From DATMBF01 sp035559595 (GTDB lineage Bacteria; Bacteroidota; Ignavibacteria; UBA10030), in assembly GCA_035559595.1 (NCBI GenBank), contig DATMBF010000040.1, forward strand, positions 1-10,917: a stretch of 10,917 bases of DNA, read 5' to 3'. The notes beneath the pieces were generated by a model. It worked only from the letters and a program-made list of their open reading frames with translations. It did not search any database and had not been told where the DNA came from. The position numbers and the translations under genes were made by a program. Shown here one piece after another: positions 1-5,817 of this stretch (its first letter is position 1; each line of letters starts with the position of its first letter).

Positions 1-2
1 TT

Positions 3-674
3 GGCGAACTCAAAGTCGGCATCATCCCAACCCTCGCACCGTATCTTCTTCCGTTGTTTCTCAAGAACTTCCTCAAACGCTTTCCGGGGATTCATCTCAA
101 CGTCACCGAACTGACCACGGACGTGATTGTGGAGAAGCTAAAGAAGAACGTGCTCGATGCGGGCTTGCTTGTGACGCCATTGGAAGTCAACGGTGTCACC
201 GAGCAGCCGCTGTTCTACGAAGAGTTCGTGGTGTACGTCTCACCCGACGAAGCGGCCTACAAGAAGCGCTACGTTCTGGCAGACGACATTGACGTGCGCC
301 ATCTCTGGCTTCTGGAAGAGGGCCACTGCATGCGCTCGCAGATCATGCATCTCTGTGAGTTGAAAACCCGTGCGACGGAGGGGAATAATTTCCAGTACGA
401 GGCGGGAAGCGTTGAGACGTTGAAGAAGTTAGTCGAATCACGCAACGGCATCACGATTCTGCCCGAGCTGGCCGTGCGCGACCTGACCCCGCGACAAATG
501 AAGATGGTGCGGCACTTCAAGCCGCCGGCGCCGGTACGCGAGGTCAGTGTGGTTACTCACAGAAACTTCGTGAAGAAGAAGTTCCTTGACGCGCTGCGGG
601 ATGCCATCCTGCAATCCATTCCCGAACACATGAAGCGAAAGAAGAAGCGAGACGTACTTGAGATTCAGCGATGA
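3..674 (+). CDS. oxyR: OxyR-type LysR family hydrogen peroxide sensor/regulator (5' end outside window)
   Basis: Peroxide-sensing transcriptional activator. The N-terminal helix-turn-helix lies outside the window; the frame is open from base 3, so the TTG at 54 is internal and not the start. The visible 223 residues are the substrate-binding half, beginning with the usual LysR strand and its GIIPTLAPYLLP motif. The decisive signature is the redox loop EEGHCMRSQIMHLC (codons at 327 and 354), whose two cysteines have the same nine-residue offset as Cys199 and Cys208 of E. coli OxyR, followed by a typical GITILPELAV. The C-terminus has a basic extension (IPEHMKRKKKR) that I associate with Bacteroidota OxyR. 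In the family, peroxide forms the Cys-Cys disulfide and changes DNA binding. The gene converges on the minus-strand redox cluster and ends just before a strong terminator. OxyR identity is close to certain; its targets are not visible here. Confidence 0.93.
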   Translation, partial: GELKVGIIPTLAPYLLPLFLKNFLKRFPGIHLNVTELTTDVIVEKLKKNVLDAGLLVTPLEVNGVTEQPLFYEEFVVYVSPDEAAYKKRYVLADDIDVRHLWLLEEGHCMRSQIMHLCELKTRATEGNNFQYEAGSVETLKKLVESRNGITILPELAVRDLTPRQMKMVRHFKPPAPVREVSVVTHRNFVKKKFLDALRDAILQSIPEHMKRKKKRDVLEIQR

Positions 675-688
675 CAGCCGGCAACGAC

Positions 689-723
689 GAAGCCGCTGTT
701 CGTTCACAGCGGCTTCTGTTTTT
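689..723 (+). terminator. Intrinsic terminator of oxyR
   Basis: A perfect 10-bp stem (GAAGCCGCTG / CAGCGGCTTC, 689-698 and 707-716) encloses an 8-nt loop and is followed by TGTTTTT on the plus strand. It begins 15 bases after the oxyR stop codon. The T-run lies only on the plus-strand exit side, so it should mainly stop oxyR transcription. The hairpin could still block the convergent operon weakly. Confidence 0.92.
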
Positions 724-764
724 GCAGTCGTTTTCTTCGCTCCGTTGGAATTTCTCGGTGCGCC

Positions 765-1883
765 TCACGCCTTGAGTTCGATATGCGCCTGCAGGAGAGC
801 AAGCAAGCGGTCCCGACCGATGATTCCGAGCAATTTCCCATCTTTCACCACGGGCATTTGATTGACGTTCTCTTCGTTCATGCGCTGAAGAACAACGTCG
901 ATCGGTGTCTCGGGATCAACCTCCGACAGACTTTGCTCCGGAATCATAATAGCCTGGAGTGAAGTCGTGTCCCACTCTTCTCGTGGCACTCCCTTTACTT
1001 CATGGAGTGTCACCAGGCCGCGGAACTGGTCGCCCCAGGTCACCATCGAACAACGCGTGCCGGTTTTCAGCAGGTACCGCTCGACGTACTCCGCAACGCT
1101 CATAGAGCCGGGGACCCTCAGGCATTCCTGCGTCATCACATCGCCCGCTGTGATACCCCGCAGTGCCGTACGAAACCGAAGTTGTACCGTCGACATCTGC
1201 GCCGCGGAAAGCAAGAACCAGCCGATGAAGCCAATCCACAAGCCGCTCACCACGTTGCTCGTCAACGCTTCCCAGAGTCCAAACAGGATAAACCCGTAGG
1301 CAAACACCTGTCCTGCTCCTGCTGCAACGACGGTCGCGCGTTCATAGCTGCCGGTATACTTCCAGACAACGGCGCGGAGGATTCGTCCACCATCAAGCGG
1401 AAAGCCGGGGATCAGATTGAACAGGGCAAGCGTCAGATTGATCCGACCTAACCATTCACCAAGAGAGACAAGACCCTCAGCCCTGTTGTGCATCAGCAGG
1501 GCGAGGAGAGAGAACAATCCGGCGAGAAGGGCACTCACAATGGGTCCTGCAATGGCAATGTTGAATTCGTGCGATGGCTTCTCCGGCTCCTTTGCGATGT
1601 GCGCTACGCCGCCAAACACAAACAAGGTGATCGCCTTGACAGGAATGCGATACTTCAAGGCCATAATGCTATGGCCGAGTTCGTGCAGAACCACGGAGAG
1701 AAAGAAAAGAAGACTTGTTGCAACACCGAAGGCGAGATGTTCTTCAAACGACCAGTCGGGATGCAATTGGGTAAATTGAGTCGTCAACGACAACGAGACA
1801 AGGAAGAAAATCACCAGCCACGAGTAGTTGACGCCGAACGGGATGCCGAGAATTGTGCCGAGACGTATTGACTGTGTGTACAT
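765..1883 (-). CDS. M50 (site-2 protease-like) membrane metalloprotease with C-terminal CBS pair
   Basis: Polytopic intramembrane zinc metalloprotease, 372 residues. The zinc-binding HELGH is at residues 67-71 inside a hydrophobic segment. The third ligand motif is NLIPGFPLDGGR at 156-167, with the LDG aspartate at 164. There are about six hydrophobic segments before residue 230, then two CBS modules at roughly 245-300 and 312-368, a common architecture in this M50 branch; CBS domains typically bind adenosyl nucleotides. No PDZ domain is seen. The ATG start gives the usual N-terminus (SIRLGTILGIPFGVNYSW) and lies 26 nt after the DUF1858 stop, but the ribosome binding site is weak. It is the last gene of the minus-strand cluster. 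Site-2 proteases often cleave membrane anti-sigma factors, but the two anti-sigma proteins here have no membrane segment, so a link to them is doubtful. Substrate unknown. Confidence 0.9.
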   Translation of the reverse strand: MYTQSIRLGTILGIPFGVNYSWLVIFFLVSLSLTTQFTQLHPDWSFEEHLAFGVATSLLFFLSVVLHELGHSIMALKYRIPVKAITLFVFGGVAHIAKEPEKPSHEFNIAIAGPIVSALLAGLFSLLALLMHNRAEGLVSLGEWLGRINLTLALFNLIPGFPLDGGRILRAVVWKYTGSYERATVVAAGAGQVFAYGFILFGLWEALTSNVVSGLWIGFIGWFLLSAAQMSTVQLRFRTALRGITAGDVMTQECLRVPGSMSVAEYVERYLLKTGTRCSMVTWGDQFRGLVTLHEVKGVPREEWDTTSLQAIMIPEQSLSEVDPETPIDVVLQRMNEENVNQMPVVKDGKLLGIIGRDRLLALLQAHIELKA

Positions 1884-1909
1884 TGCTGACCGAAGTTAGC
1901 ATTCCATCG

Positions 1910-2134
1910 TTACGGATGCAAGACGTTCTGCTTCTGCTGCAAAAGCTCGGCAAGCTCTCGAACCATTTCGTCAATACGCTCATCCGAGAAGCCCTTCGCC
2001 CTTGCCGCTCCTTCCAACGTATCCCAGATCGGCTCGCCGCACACGATCGGCTTGATGCCGCGATCCATCAGGTAACGGACAGATTCGGGCAGGATCGTCA
2101 CTAACTCTTCAATGGAAATGTCCCGTCGGATCAT
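1910..2134 (-). CDS. DUF1858 domain protein, 74 aa
   Basis: Small soluble protein consisting almost entirely of a DUF1858 domain (residues 2-66): the IEELVTILPES helix, the turn DRGIKPIVCGEPIWDTL and the closing helices. It carries the single-cysteine version CGEP (Cys32), not the two-cysteine form of the hybrid-cluster-protein-associated redox disulfide domain. The start chosen is the ATG at 2134. It overlaps the stop of the upstream gene as ATGA, has GGAGGG 7-12 nt upstream, and leaves only the conserved domain; the frame is open further upstream but nothing there looks conserved. The function of DUF1858 is not established. Membership of a redox gene cluster and the conserved cysteine suggest a redox or metal-related role, which is inference. 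Confidence 0.85.
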   Translation of the reverse strand: MIRRDISIEELVTILPESVRYLMDRGIKPIVCGEPIWDTLEGAARAKGFSDERIDEMVRELAELLQQKQNVLHP

Positions 2135-2391
2135 ACGCGCTCCCTCCAATGCTGGTCGAGCAAGGAATTGACGTACTGTTTCAGGAATTTCCGCACCAGA
2201 TTGCTGTCGCACTCGCGATCGAATTTCTGACAAAATTCATCCACAATCCTCTGCGCTTCAGATTTGCTCGATGCGGTCCGGATGCGCTCCAGAGCATCTG
2301 AGCAGTGCCTGGCGATCAGCTCATTCTGACGATTCTGGTCGAGCGGCTTTTCGGAAATCAGCTCGTCAATCATGGTATCGGTCTGTTTCAT
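2131..2391 (-). CDS. Unrecognised 86-aa helical protein between osmC and DUF1858 genes
   Basis: I do not recognise this family. The protein is strongly charged and predicted helical, with no signal peptide or membrane segment. It has three cysteines (Cys30, preceded by His29; Cys54; Cys61) and a C-terminus of NSLLDQHWRERV. Its stop overlaps the next ATG (ATGA), and its start region overlaps the end of the OsmC gene by 26 bases, so it is almost certainly translated in the operon. The start is uncertain. ATG at 2391 is my choice because the Met at 2373 gives little gain and the Met codons at 2430 and 2424 overlap the OsmC gene further. None has a clear Shine-Dalgarno sequence, which suggests reinitiation after OsmC. 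A role with the DUF1858 partner is inferred from the tight coupling only. Confidence 0.75.
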   Translation of the reverse strand: MKQTDTMIDELISEKPLDQNRQNELIARHCSDALERIRTASSKSEAQRIVDEFCQKFDRECDSNLVRKFLKQYVNSLLDQHWRERV

Positions 2392-2857
2392 GTTTGTGAG
2401 TGACCGTCGGTTCAACGACGACATCCGCACGAATCGAATTGGCGATCAAACAGCTTTGGTGTGCATCGTGCAGGGTCTTCCGCACCTGCTCGATTGCCTC
2501 CGGTGTCGAAACCACGATCCGGGGCCGCAGCACAACCTTGGTAAAGCGGTAGCCACCATCCACAAACTCCAGAATACCTTCAGCACTGCTCGTGTAGGAA
2601 ACAATCGGCCACTGCAGACGCTGTGCGAACGCCATAAAGGTCGTCATCGTACAGATATCCACCGCCGCCACGAACAGGTCCTCGGGCGTCCACACTCCCG
2701 CCTCGCCCTTGAATTCCGGCGGACTGGCAACGCGGAACGACGGCTTGTCTGCAGATGAAAGCTCGCCCGCTTTATTGCCAAGCCACCGAAGTCCAGTCTG
2801 GTATCGGAAAGACTTGTAGCGAACATTCGGTTGTGATGTCCCTCTTGCCTGATTCAC
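2366..2857 (-). CDS. OsmC family thiol-dependent peroxidase-like protein
   Basis: OsmC/Ohr superfamily protein of 163 residues. Family members reduce organic hydroperoxides through two cysteines. Both are present: Cys69 in the central helix (PEDLFVAAVDICTMTT) and Cys136 (AHQSCLIANSI). A strand-rich N-terminal part containing RWLG and FRVASPPEF precedes them. It resembles the general OsmC-like branch more than Ohr, so the true substrate is open. The start is the GTG at 2857, set by UAAGGAGA 8 nt upstream. An ATG lies between that site and the GTG but runs into a stop after three codons. It sits in the thioredoxin/SQR cluster; thioredoxin or lipoyl proteins are plausible reductants by analogy. 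The end overlaps the next gene by 26 bases. Confidence 0.88.
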   Translation of the reverse strand: MNQARGTSQPNVRYKSFRYQTGLRWLGNKAGELSSADKPSFRVASPPEFKGEAGVWTPEDLFVAAVDICTMTTFMAFAQRLQWPIVSYTSSAEGILEFVDGGYRFTKVVLRPRIVVSTPEAIEQVRKTLHDAHQSCLIANSIRADVVVEPTVTHKHETDRYHD

Positions 2858-2864
2858 TGGTTCA

Positions 2865-2871
2865 TCTCCTT
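2865..2871 (-). promoter_or_regulatory. Ribosome binding site fixing the GTG start of the osmC-like gene
   Basis: AAGGAGA on the minus strand lies 7 nt before the GTG codon at 2857. It decides the GTG start, because the intervening ATG leads to a three-codon dead end (its TGA overlaps the GTG as GTGA). Confidence 0.7.
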
Positions 2872-2945
2872 ACGAATAGCGGTCTTGCGTTTCAGTTTCT
2901 CGGCTGTGTTGTTCACGCGCTCGACGGCGTTCGTGTGAGATATTC

Positions 2946-3164
2946 TCAGTTGATTCCACATGATCCGCCACAACAGCCGGTGCTGCACGAAGTATTGAAG
3001 TCTTCCCTCGCCGATTCCGTCTTCACCATCGGAGCGGAAATCAGTCGCGTGTACGATGTTGAGCGGCACGACGGGCAAATGACGTCTTCCGCAATCTCTC
3101 GCACCTTGTGAAAAATCTCATACACGTTCCCACACGAGTGACAGCGATATTGAAAAATCGGCAT
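2946..3164 (-). CDS. FmdB-family zinc ribbon protein with cysteine-rich tail
   Basis: Small protein of 72 residues. The N-terminal half is the FmdB/CxxC putative regulatory domain: MPIFQYRCHSCG with Cys8/Cys11 and a second knuckle at Cys30/Cys33, then the typical TRLISAP stretch. Four ribbon cysteines should bind zinc. The C-terminal tail is unusual: four more cysteines in ten residues (60, 64, 65, 69) in a Gly/Ser-rich context. The start is certain: a perfect AGGAGG sits 7 nt before the ATG. It lies 21 nt after the SQR stop. Family function is poorly defined; the name comes from a regulator next to formamidase genes. The tail might bind a metal or a sulfur species, which is speculation supported only by cysteine content and by the SQR neighbour. 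Confidence 0.88.
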   Translation of the reverse strand: MPIFQYRCHSCGNVYEIFHKVREIAEDVICPSCRSTSYTRLISAPMVKTESAREDFNTSCSTGCCGGSCGIN

Positions 3165-3170
3165 CGTGAA

Positions 3171-3176
3171 CCTCCT
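3171..3176 (-). promoter_or_regulatory. Consensus ribosome binding site of the FmdB-type gene
   Basis: A perfect AGGAGG lies 6 nt upstream of the ATG at 3164, inside the 21-nt gap after the SQR stop. This is among the strongest Shine-Dalgarno sites in the window and suggests high or independent translation. Confidence 0.75.
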
Positions 3177-3185
3177 AAAACGAGT

Positions 3186-4397
3186 TTACGGTAACCAGGT
3201 TCTTCCCGTTCTCATCTTCCACAGATAGAACGGCTCGAAGAGTCGTTTCGTCCAATCACCGAAGGGATTCGGAATCAGGGCGTTGAACTTCCGCGGCGGG
3301 AACATACTCGTTCCCACGATCAGCACTTCCATATCGCCGGCGTCCATGATGCACAGCGGCGTGATTTTCTGAAATGGCTTGGGCTTATGCACGCCGCCGG
3401 TGATATCGGCAATGATGTTTTTGACCGCGTAGCGCGCCATCACTTCGGACATGTAGCCGGTTTTCGGCACACCGATAGGAACGGGTGTTGGGCCGGGGCT
3501 CGGAACAACCGCCGCCACGCCCGCCGCAAAAATGTTCGGGTACCGTTTGTGGCGATAGTACTCATCCACCTCCACAAATCCTTTTTCGTTTCCGATGCCA
3601 TCTGAATTCCGAATCACATCCGCACCTACGAACGGCGGGATGATGATTCCATACTTGAACGGCACTGTTCGGCCATCTTCCAGGATCACCTCGCCCGGCT
3701 TCACTTCTTTGATCACGGCATTCGTGATTGCCCTGATACCACGCAGTTTGAAGAACGCCTCGATCATCGGCTTAGCGCCCCGCATTCCACCGATCCCGAA
3801 GTGGCTCAAGAACGGCTCGGCGGTGATGTAGGTGACGTTGACTTTCTTTCGAATCTTTGCTTTGCGAAGCGCGTGTTCGACGTTGAAGATCACTTCATAC
3901 GCGGCGCCAAAGCAGCTTGCAAACTGTGTTCCTCCCACAACGATGTCGCCCGGATCTTTGAGAAACTCTTCCCACGCACGTTTTGCCTCTTCCGCTTCCT
4001 TGATGTTGCAGACCGAATGCGTGTACCCATCCTTCGGTCCGAGTCCGGGAATGATCTTAAAATTGTATGCGGGACCCGTGGCAATGACAAGGTGATCGTA
4101 CGGCAACTCACGATGCTCGGTGATGACTTTGTTTTCTTCGGGGAGAATTTTGATTGCCGCTTCGTGCAAGAAGTGAATGCCTTTGCGCTCCAGGGCGGGC
4201 TTCAGATCAAAAGAGATATCCTCTGCTTTCTTCCGCCCGAACGGCACCCAGATGAGCGATGGAATGAACCAGAACTTATCGGTGCGTGAGACGACGGTGA
4301 CATCCACACGGCTTTTCAACTTCCGTTTCAGGTCAAACGCTGCCGTCAGTCCCGCAAAACTTCCACCGAGAATGACGACTCTGTGTTGAGCAGACAT
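3186..4397 (-). CDS. sqr: Sulfide:quinone oxidoreductase (FAD flavoprotein)
   Basis: Flavoprotein of 403 residues that oxidises sulfide to sulfane sulfur/polysulfide and passes electrons to the quinone pool at the membrane. The N-terminal Rossmann motif VVILGGSFAG (7-16) binds FAD. A second motif, VIATGPA (104-110), and NIFAAG (288-293) are typical of this pyridine nucleotide-disulfide oxidoreductase branch. All three SQR cysteines are present, Cys130 (THSVC), Cys162 (FASCFGAAYE) and Cys349 (TPLCIMD), matching the active-site set near 128/160/356 in Acidithiobacillus SQR. TPVPIGVPKTGYM (304-316) also matches SQR. The amphipathic C-terminal part is shorter than in Acidithiobacillus SQR and ends at EPFYLWKMRTGRTWLP. 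The three cysteines argue for SQR over flavocytochrome c sulfide dehydrogenase or NDH-2. It starts 10 nt after thioredoxin, whose stop lies inside this gene's AAGGAG, so the pair is co-transcribed. The product could feed thioredoxin or other sulfur acceptors (inference). Confidence 0.9.
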   Translation of the reverse strand: MSAQHRVVILGGSFAGLTAAFDLKRKLKSRVDVTVVSRTDKFWFIPSLIWVPFGRKKAEDISFDLKPALERKGIHFLHEAAIKILPEENKVITEHRELPYDHLVIATGPAYNFKIIPGLGPKDGYTHSVCNIKEAEEAKRAWEEFLKDPGDIVVGGTQFASCFGAAYEVIFNVEHALRKAKIRKKVNVTYITAEPFLSHFGIGGMRGAKPMIEAFFKLRGIRAITNAVIKEVKPGEVILEDGRTVPFKYGIIIPPFVGADVIRNSDGIGNEKGFVEVDEYYRHKRYPNIFAAGVAAVVPSPGPTPVPIGVPKTGYMSEVMARYAVKNIIADITGGVHKPKPFQKITPLCIMDAGDMEVLIVGTSMFPPRKFNALIPNPFGDWTKRLFEPFYLWKMRTGRTWLP

Positions 4398-4403
4398 CTG
4401 TCT

Positions 4404-4409
4404 CTCCTT
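4404..4409 (-). promoter_or_regulatory. SQR ribosome binding site overlapping the thioredoxin stop codon
   Basis: AAGGAG lies 6 nt before the SQR ATG and shares bases with the TAA of the thioredoxin gene (UAAGGAG). Ribosomes finishing thioredoxin sit on this site, which favours translational coupling of the two genes. Confidence 0.75.
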
Positions 4410-4752
4410 AGTTTATGGCGTGAGGTGTCAGCTGTTTCTCCAATAACTGCTTGAGCGTCTTCTTTGGCGCTGCGCCAACGATGCCGTCAACGATCTGTCC
4501 GTCACGGAAGATTGCTAACGTCGGGATGCCGCGAATCCCGTACGTTGCCGCCGTCAGTTGGTTCTCGTCGGTATTTAACTTCGCAACCTTGATGCGACCG
4601 GCATATTCGTTGGCGAGTTCTTCGACAATCGGCCCAACGATGCGGCAGGGACCGCACCAGGGAGCCCAGAAATCGACAAGAACCGGAATGGGCGATTGCA
4701 GCACATCCTGATCGAAGGTGGCGTCTGTCGTTACAATGATATTGGAATTCAT
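4408..4752 (-). CDS. trxA: Thioredoxin
   Basis: Cytosolic thiol-disulfide reductant, 114 residues, close to standard thioredoxin length. The active site is WCGPC (32-36), the buried aspartate is Asp27 (LVDFWA) and the cis-proline is Pro77 (RGIPTL). No signal peptide or membrane segment. The ATG is preceded by GAGGA at 5 nt. No thioredoxin reductase gene is visible, so reducing power must come from elsewhere in the genome. It lies between a zinc anti-sigma-like gene (66 nt upstream) and SQR (10 nt downstream). In the Streptomyces SigR-RsrA system, thioredoxin reduces the oxidised anti-sigma factor and closes the feedback loop; its position here next to an RsrA-patterned protein makes the same role plausible. 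Other tasks could include reducing persulfides made by SQR. Confidence 0.95.
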   Translation of the reverse strand: MNSNIIVTTDATFDQDVLQSPIPVLVDFWAPWCGPCRIVGPIVEELANEYAGRIKVAKLNTDENQLTAATYGIRGIPTLAIFRDGQIVDGIVGAAPKKTLKQLLEKQLTPHAIN

Positions 4753-4818
4753 ACGTATCCTCGTTGGTGAAGAGTGAACATTCTCACCAGATATGATGCA
4801 GGAAACCGTAGAAAAGAT

Positions 4819-5061
4819 TCAGCGACCGGCGCGGAAATGAAGATGTACACGAAGCGGCGTATGCGAAGGAATGGGATAGGCGCGGTATAACTGAAGGGTC
4901 TTCTTCAGACTATCCAGATACGCGGAGCAATTCGGGCAGTGCCTCAGATGCAGTTTGATAGAAGAAAACTGTCGCTGGGACAGTTGCGCATCCAATTCGT
5001 CCAACACGTGGCGCGCAACCGTCCGGCACGGCACGTCTCGAGAACGTCTTCTCCGTTTCAT
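4819..5061 (-). CDS. Orphan zinc-binding anti-sigma (ZAS) protein, 80 aa
   Basis: Small soluble protein with a ZAS zinc motif: Cys12, His38, Cys42 and Cys45 (C-x25-H-x3-C-x2-C; core HLRHCPNC), followed by a helix (AYLDSLKKTLQLYRAY). It is a paralogue of the anti-sigma protein at 5818-6060: same length, near-identical core and helix, divergent ends. The start is the ATG at 5061, preceded by GAGG and giving the same length as the paralogue; the longer open frame to 5202 looks non-coding and reaches into the DUF2892 gene. The N-terminus is very basic (MKRRRRSR). No sigma gene adjoins it. It may bind the sigma factor encoded at 6057-6674, another sigma factor, or act only as a redox/zinc sensor. 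The ligand spacing equals that of RsrA (Cys11, His37, Cys41, Cys44), which senses disulfide stress. Confidence 0.82.
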   Translation of the reverse strand: MKRRRRSRDVPCRTVARHVLDELDAQLSQRQFSSIKLHLRHCPNCSAYLDSLKKTLQLYRAYPIPSHTPLRVHLHFRAGR

Positions 5062-5144
5062 GGCTGGCCTCAGAAGAAAAAAGGCAGTCCCTCCATCAGC
5101 GGATTTGCTGAATGGTGAATGAACTGCCCGATAATCGAACTCTC

Positions 5145-5357
5145 TCAGGCGACCTTCTCGGCTTTCTTCGTGGAAATTTTGAAAGGCGTGTACAGCGGGC
5201 ACCAGCCGATAAGGCTCGTCACCACGAACGCAACGGCAAAGATCCCAAGGATTGTGGCAACTGTTCCGGAAATCAGATCCGTTGCATAGAGATACCCGAT
5301 GACGACCGCTGCCAGTAATCGAATGATTCGGTCAGCAGAACCCATGTTCTGTTTCAT
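5145..5357 (-). CDS. DUF2892 inner-membrane protein, 70 aa
   Basis: Small membrane protein of the DUF2892 family (the membrane domain also found at the end of rhodanese YgaP). The N-terminus KQNMGSADRIIRLL and the ending GWCPLYTPFKIST are typical. Two hydrophobic segments lie at about 11-27 and 33-50, with a conserved cysteine (Cys53) just after the second. The start is the ATG at 5357 because AAGGAG sits 7 nt upstream; the open frame continues to 5552 but that part looks non-coding. It is the first gene of the run leading into thioredoxin and SQR. DUF2892 proteins are often found near sulfur-transfer genes, so a link to sulfane sulfur handling fits, but the biochemical role is unknown. Confidence 0.87.
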   Translation of the reverse strand: MKQNMGSADRIIRLLAAVVIGYLYATDLISGTVATILGIFAVAFVVTSLIGWCPLYTPFKISTKKAEKVA

Positions 5358-5363
5358 GGCAAA

Positions 5364-5369
5364 CTCCTT
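5364..5369 (-). promoter_or_regulatory. Ribosome binding site fixing the DUF2892 start
   Basis: AAGGAG lies 6 nt before the ATG at 5357. It excludes the longer alternatives that would extend the reading frame upstream to 5552. Confidence 0.75.
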
Positions 5370-5404
5370 TCTGATGAGTGAGTGAAATGAATATCGGTCA
5401 CTCT

Positions 5405-5434
5405 GTACGATGCAGGGAAGAGAGAAAGGATTCA
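5405..5434 (-). promoter_or_regulatory. Candidate ECF-type promoter for the DUF2892-trx-sqr run
   Basis: On the minus strand, TGAATCC (5434-5428) and CGTAC (5409-5405) are separated by 18 nt, about 50 nt before the start codon. AATCC/CGT-like pairs resemble ECF promoters in general form. No second copy with the same layout was found in the window, so this is a guess by inspection. Confidence 0.3.
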
Positions 5435-5504
5435 CACACTGCAGAGATGCACGATGGGGTGTGGAGCGACTTGCGGCTGGAGTTGTCCAGAGTGTGTGGA
5501 GTGA

Positions 5505-5590
5505 GCGCATCTCCGCCTGAGGCGGATGCGCCTGTGGCGCAAAAGACGACATCCTCTAACGCGCCTGCGTGAGCATCGGCGGGCAGGCGC
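5505..5590. repeat. Cluster of GC-rich inverted repeats
   Basis: Three hairpins lie side by side. First, GCGCAT-ct-CCGCC / GGCGG-ATGCGC (5505-5531), an 11-bp stem with a two-base bulge. Second, GCGCC-tgt-GGCGC (5528-5540), which shares its left arm with the first, so the two are mutually exclusive. Third, GCGCCTGC / GCAGGCGC (5561-5568 and 5583-5590). The block lies in the untranslated stretch upstream of the DUF2892 gene. It could be a dispersed palindromic repeat, a transcript-end structure for the sigma/anti-sigma pair, or a leader structure. No run of Ts follows on the minus strand. Confidence 0.6.
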
Positions 5591-5780
5591 TTTGCGGTCG
5601 GGCAAGGGATTGGGATGCTGGGAACTAATGCGATGATCGTAACTCACCCCCACTCCAGAGGACGTTTTAAGACATAACCATCTGCAGTCTGAATCTCATC
5701 AGGGAATACGCTTTTGGCAAGGTTCGCTCTACCGATATGCAAATAGCAGCGCGAGAAGCAAGCAGACGGCATGGAGGTGT

Positions 5781-5800
5781 CCGGCGTTTTTCTCCGCCGG
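5781..5800 (-). terminator. Possible terminator hairpin after the sigma/anti-sigma operon
   Basis: CCGGCG (5781-5786) and CGCCGG (5795-5800) form a 6-bp GC-only stem with an 8-nt loop, 17 bases after the anti-sigma stop codon. The poly-T stretch is in the loop on the plus strand and no T-run follows on the minus strand, so intrinsic termination is doubtful; it may only protect the mRNA 3' end. Confidence 0.35.
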
Positions 5801-5817
5801 TTTAGCTACGATGAAGC

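Larger units (their letters stand above)
5358..5817. other. Gene-free stretch between DUF2892 and the sigma/anti-sigma pair
   Basis: 460 bases with no convincing gene. It contains a ribosome binding site, a possible promoter, the inverted-repeat cluster (5505-5590), a hairpin at 5781-5800 and a short minus-strand open frame at 5644-5772 without a ribosome binding site. Longer open frames on either strand here give low-complexity, Arg/His/Pro-rich translations and are not believable. Confidence 0.6.

Noticed and set aside
54..56. TTG at 54 as the start of the oxyR gene
   Set aside because: The frame is open upstream and the preceding residues (GELKVGIIPTLAPYLLP) are conserved LysR sequence; the gene simply continues beyond the window.
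3801..4289. Plus-strand open frame of 162 codons
   Set aside because: Antisense shadow of the SQR gene with no ribosome binding site or family similarity.
3186..4397. Type II NADH dehydrogenase as the identity of the flavoprotein
   Set aside because: The three SQR cysteines and the SCFGAAYE and TPVPIGVPKTGYM signatures fit SQR, not NDH-2.
5062..5202. Extended N-terminus of the anti-sigma-like gene up to 5202
   Set aside because: It would overlap the DUF2892 gene, its composition is not protein-like, and the ATG at 5061 gives the same 80-residue length as the paralogue.
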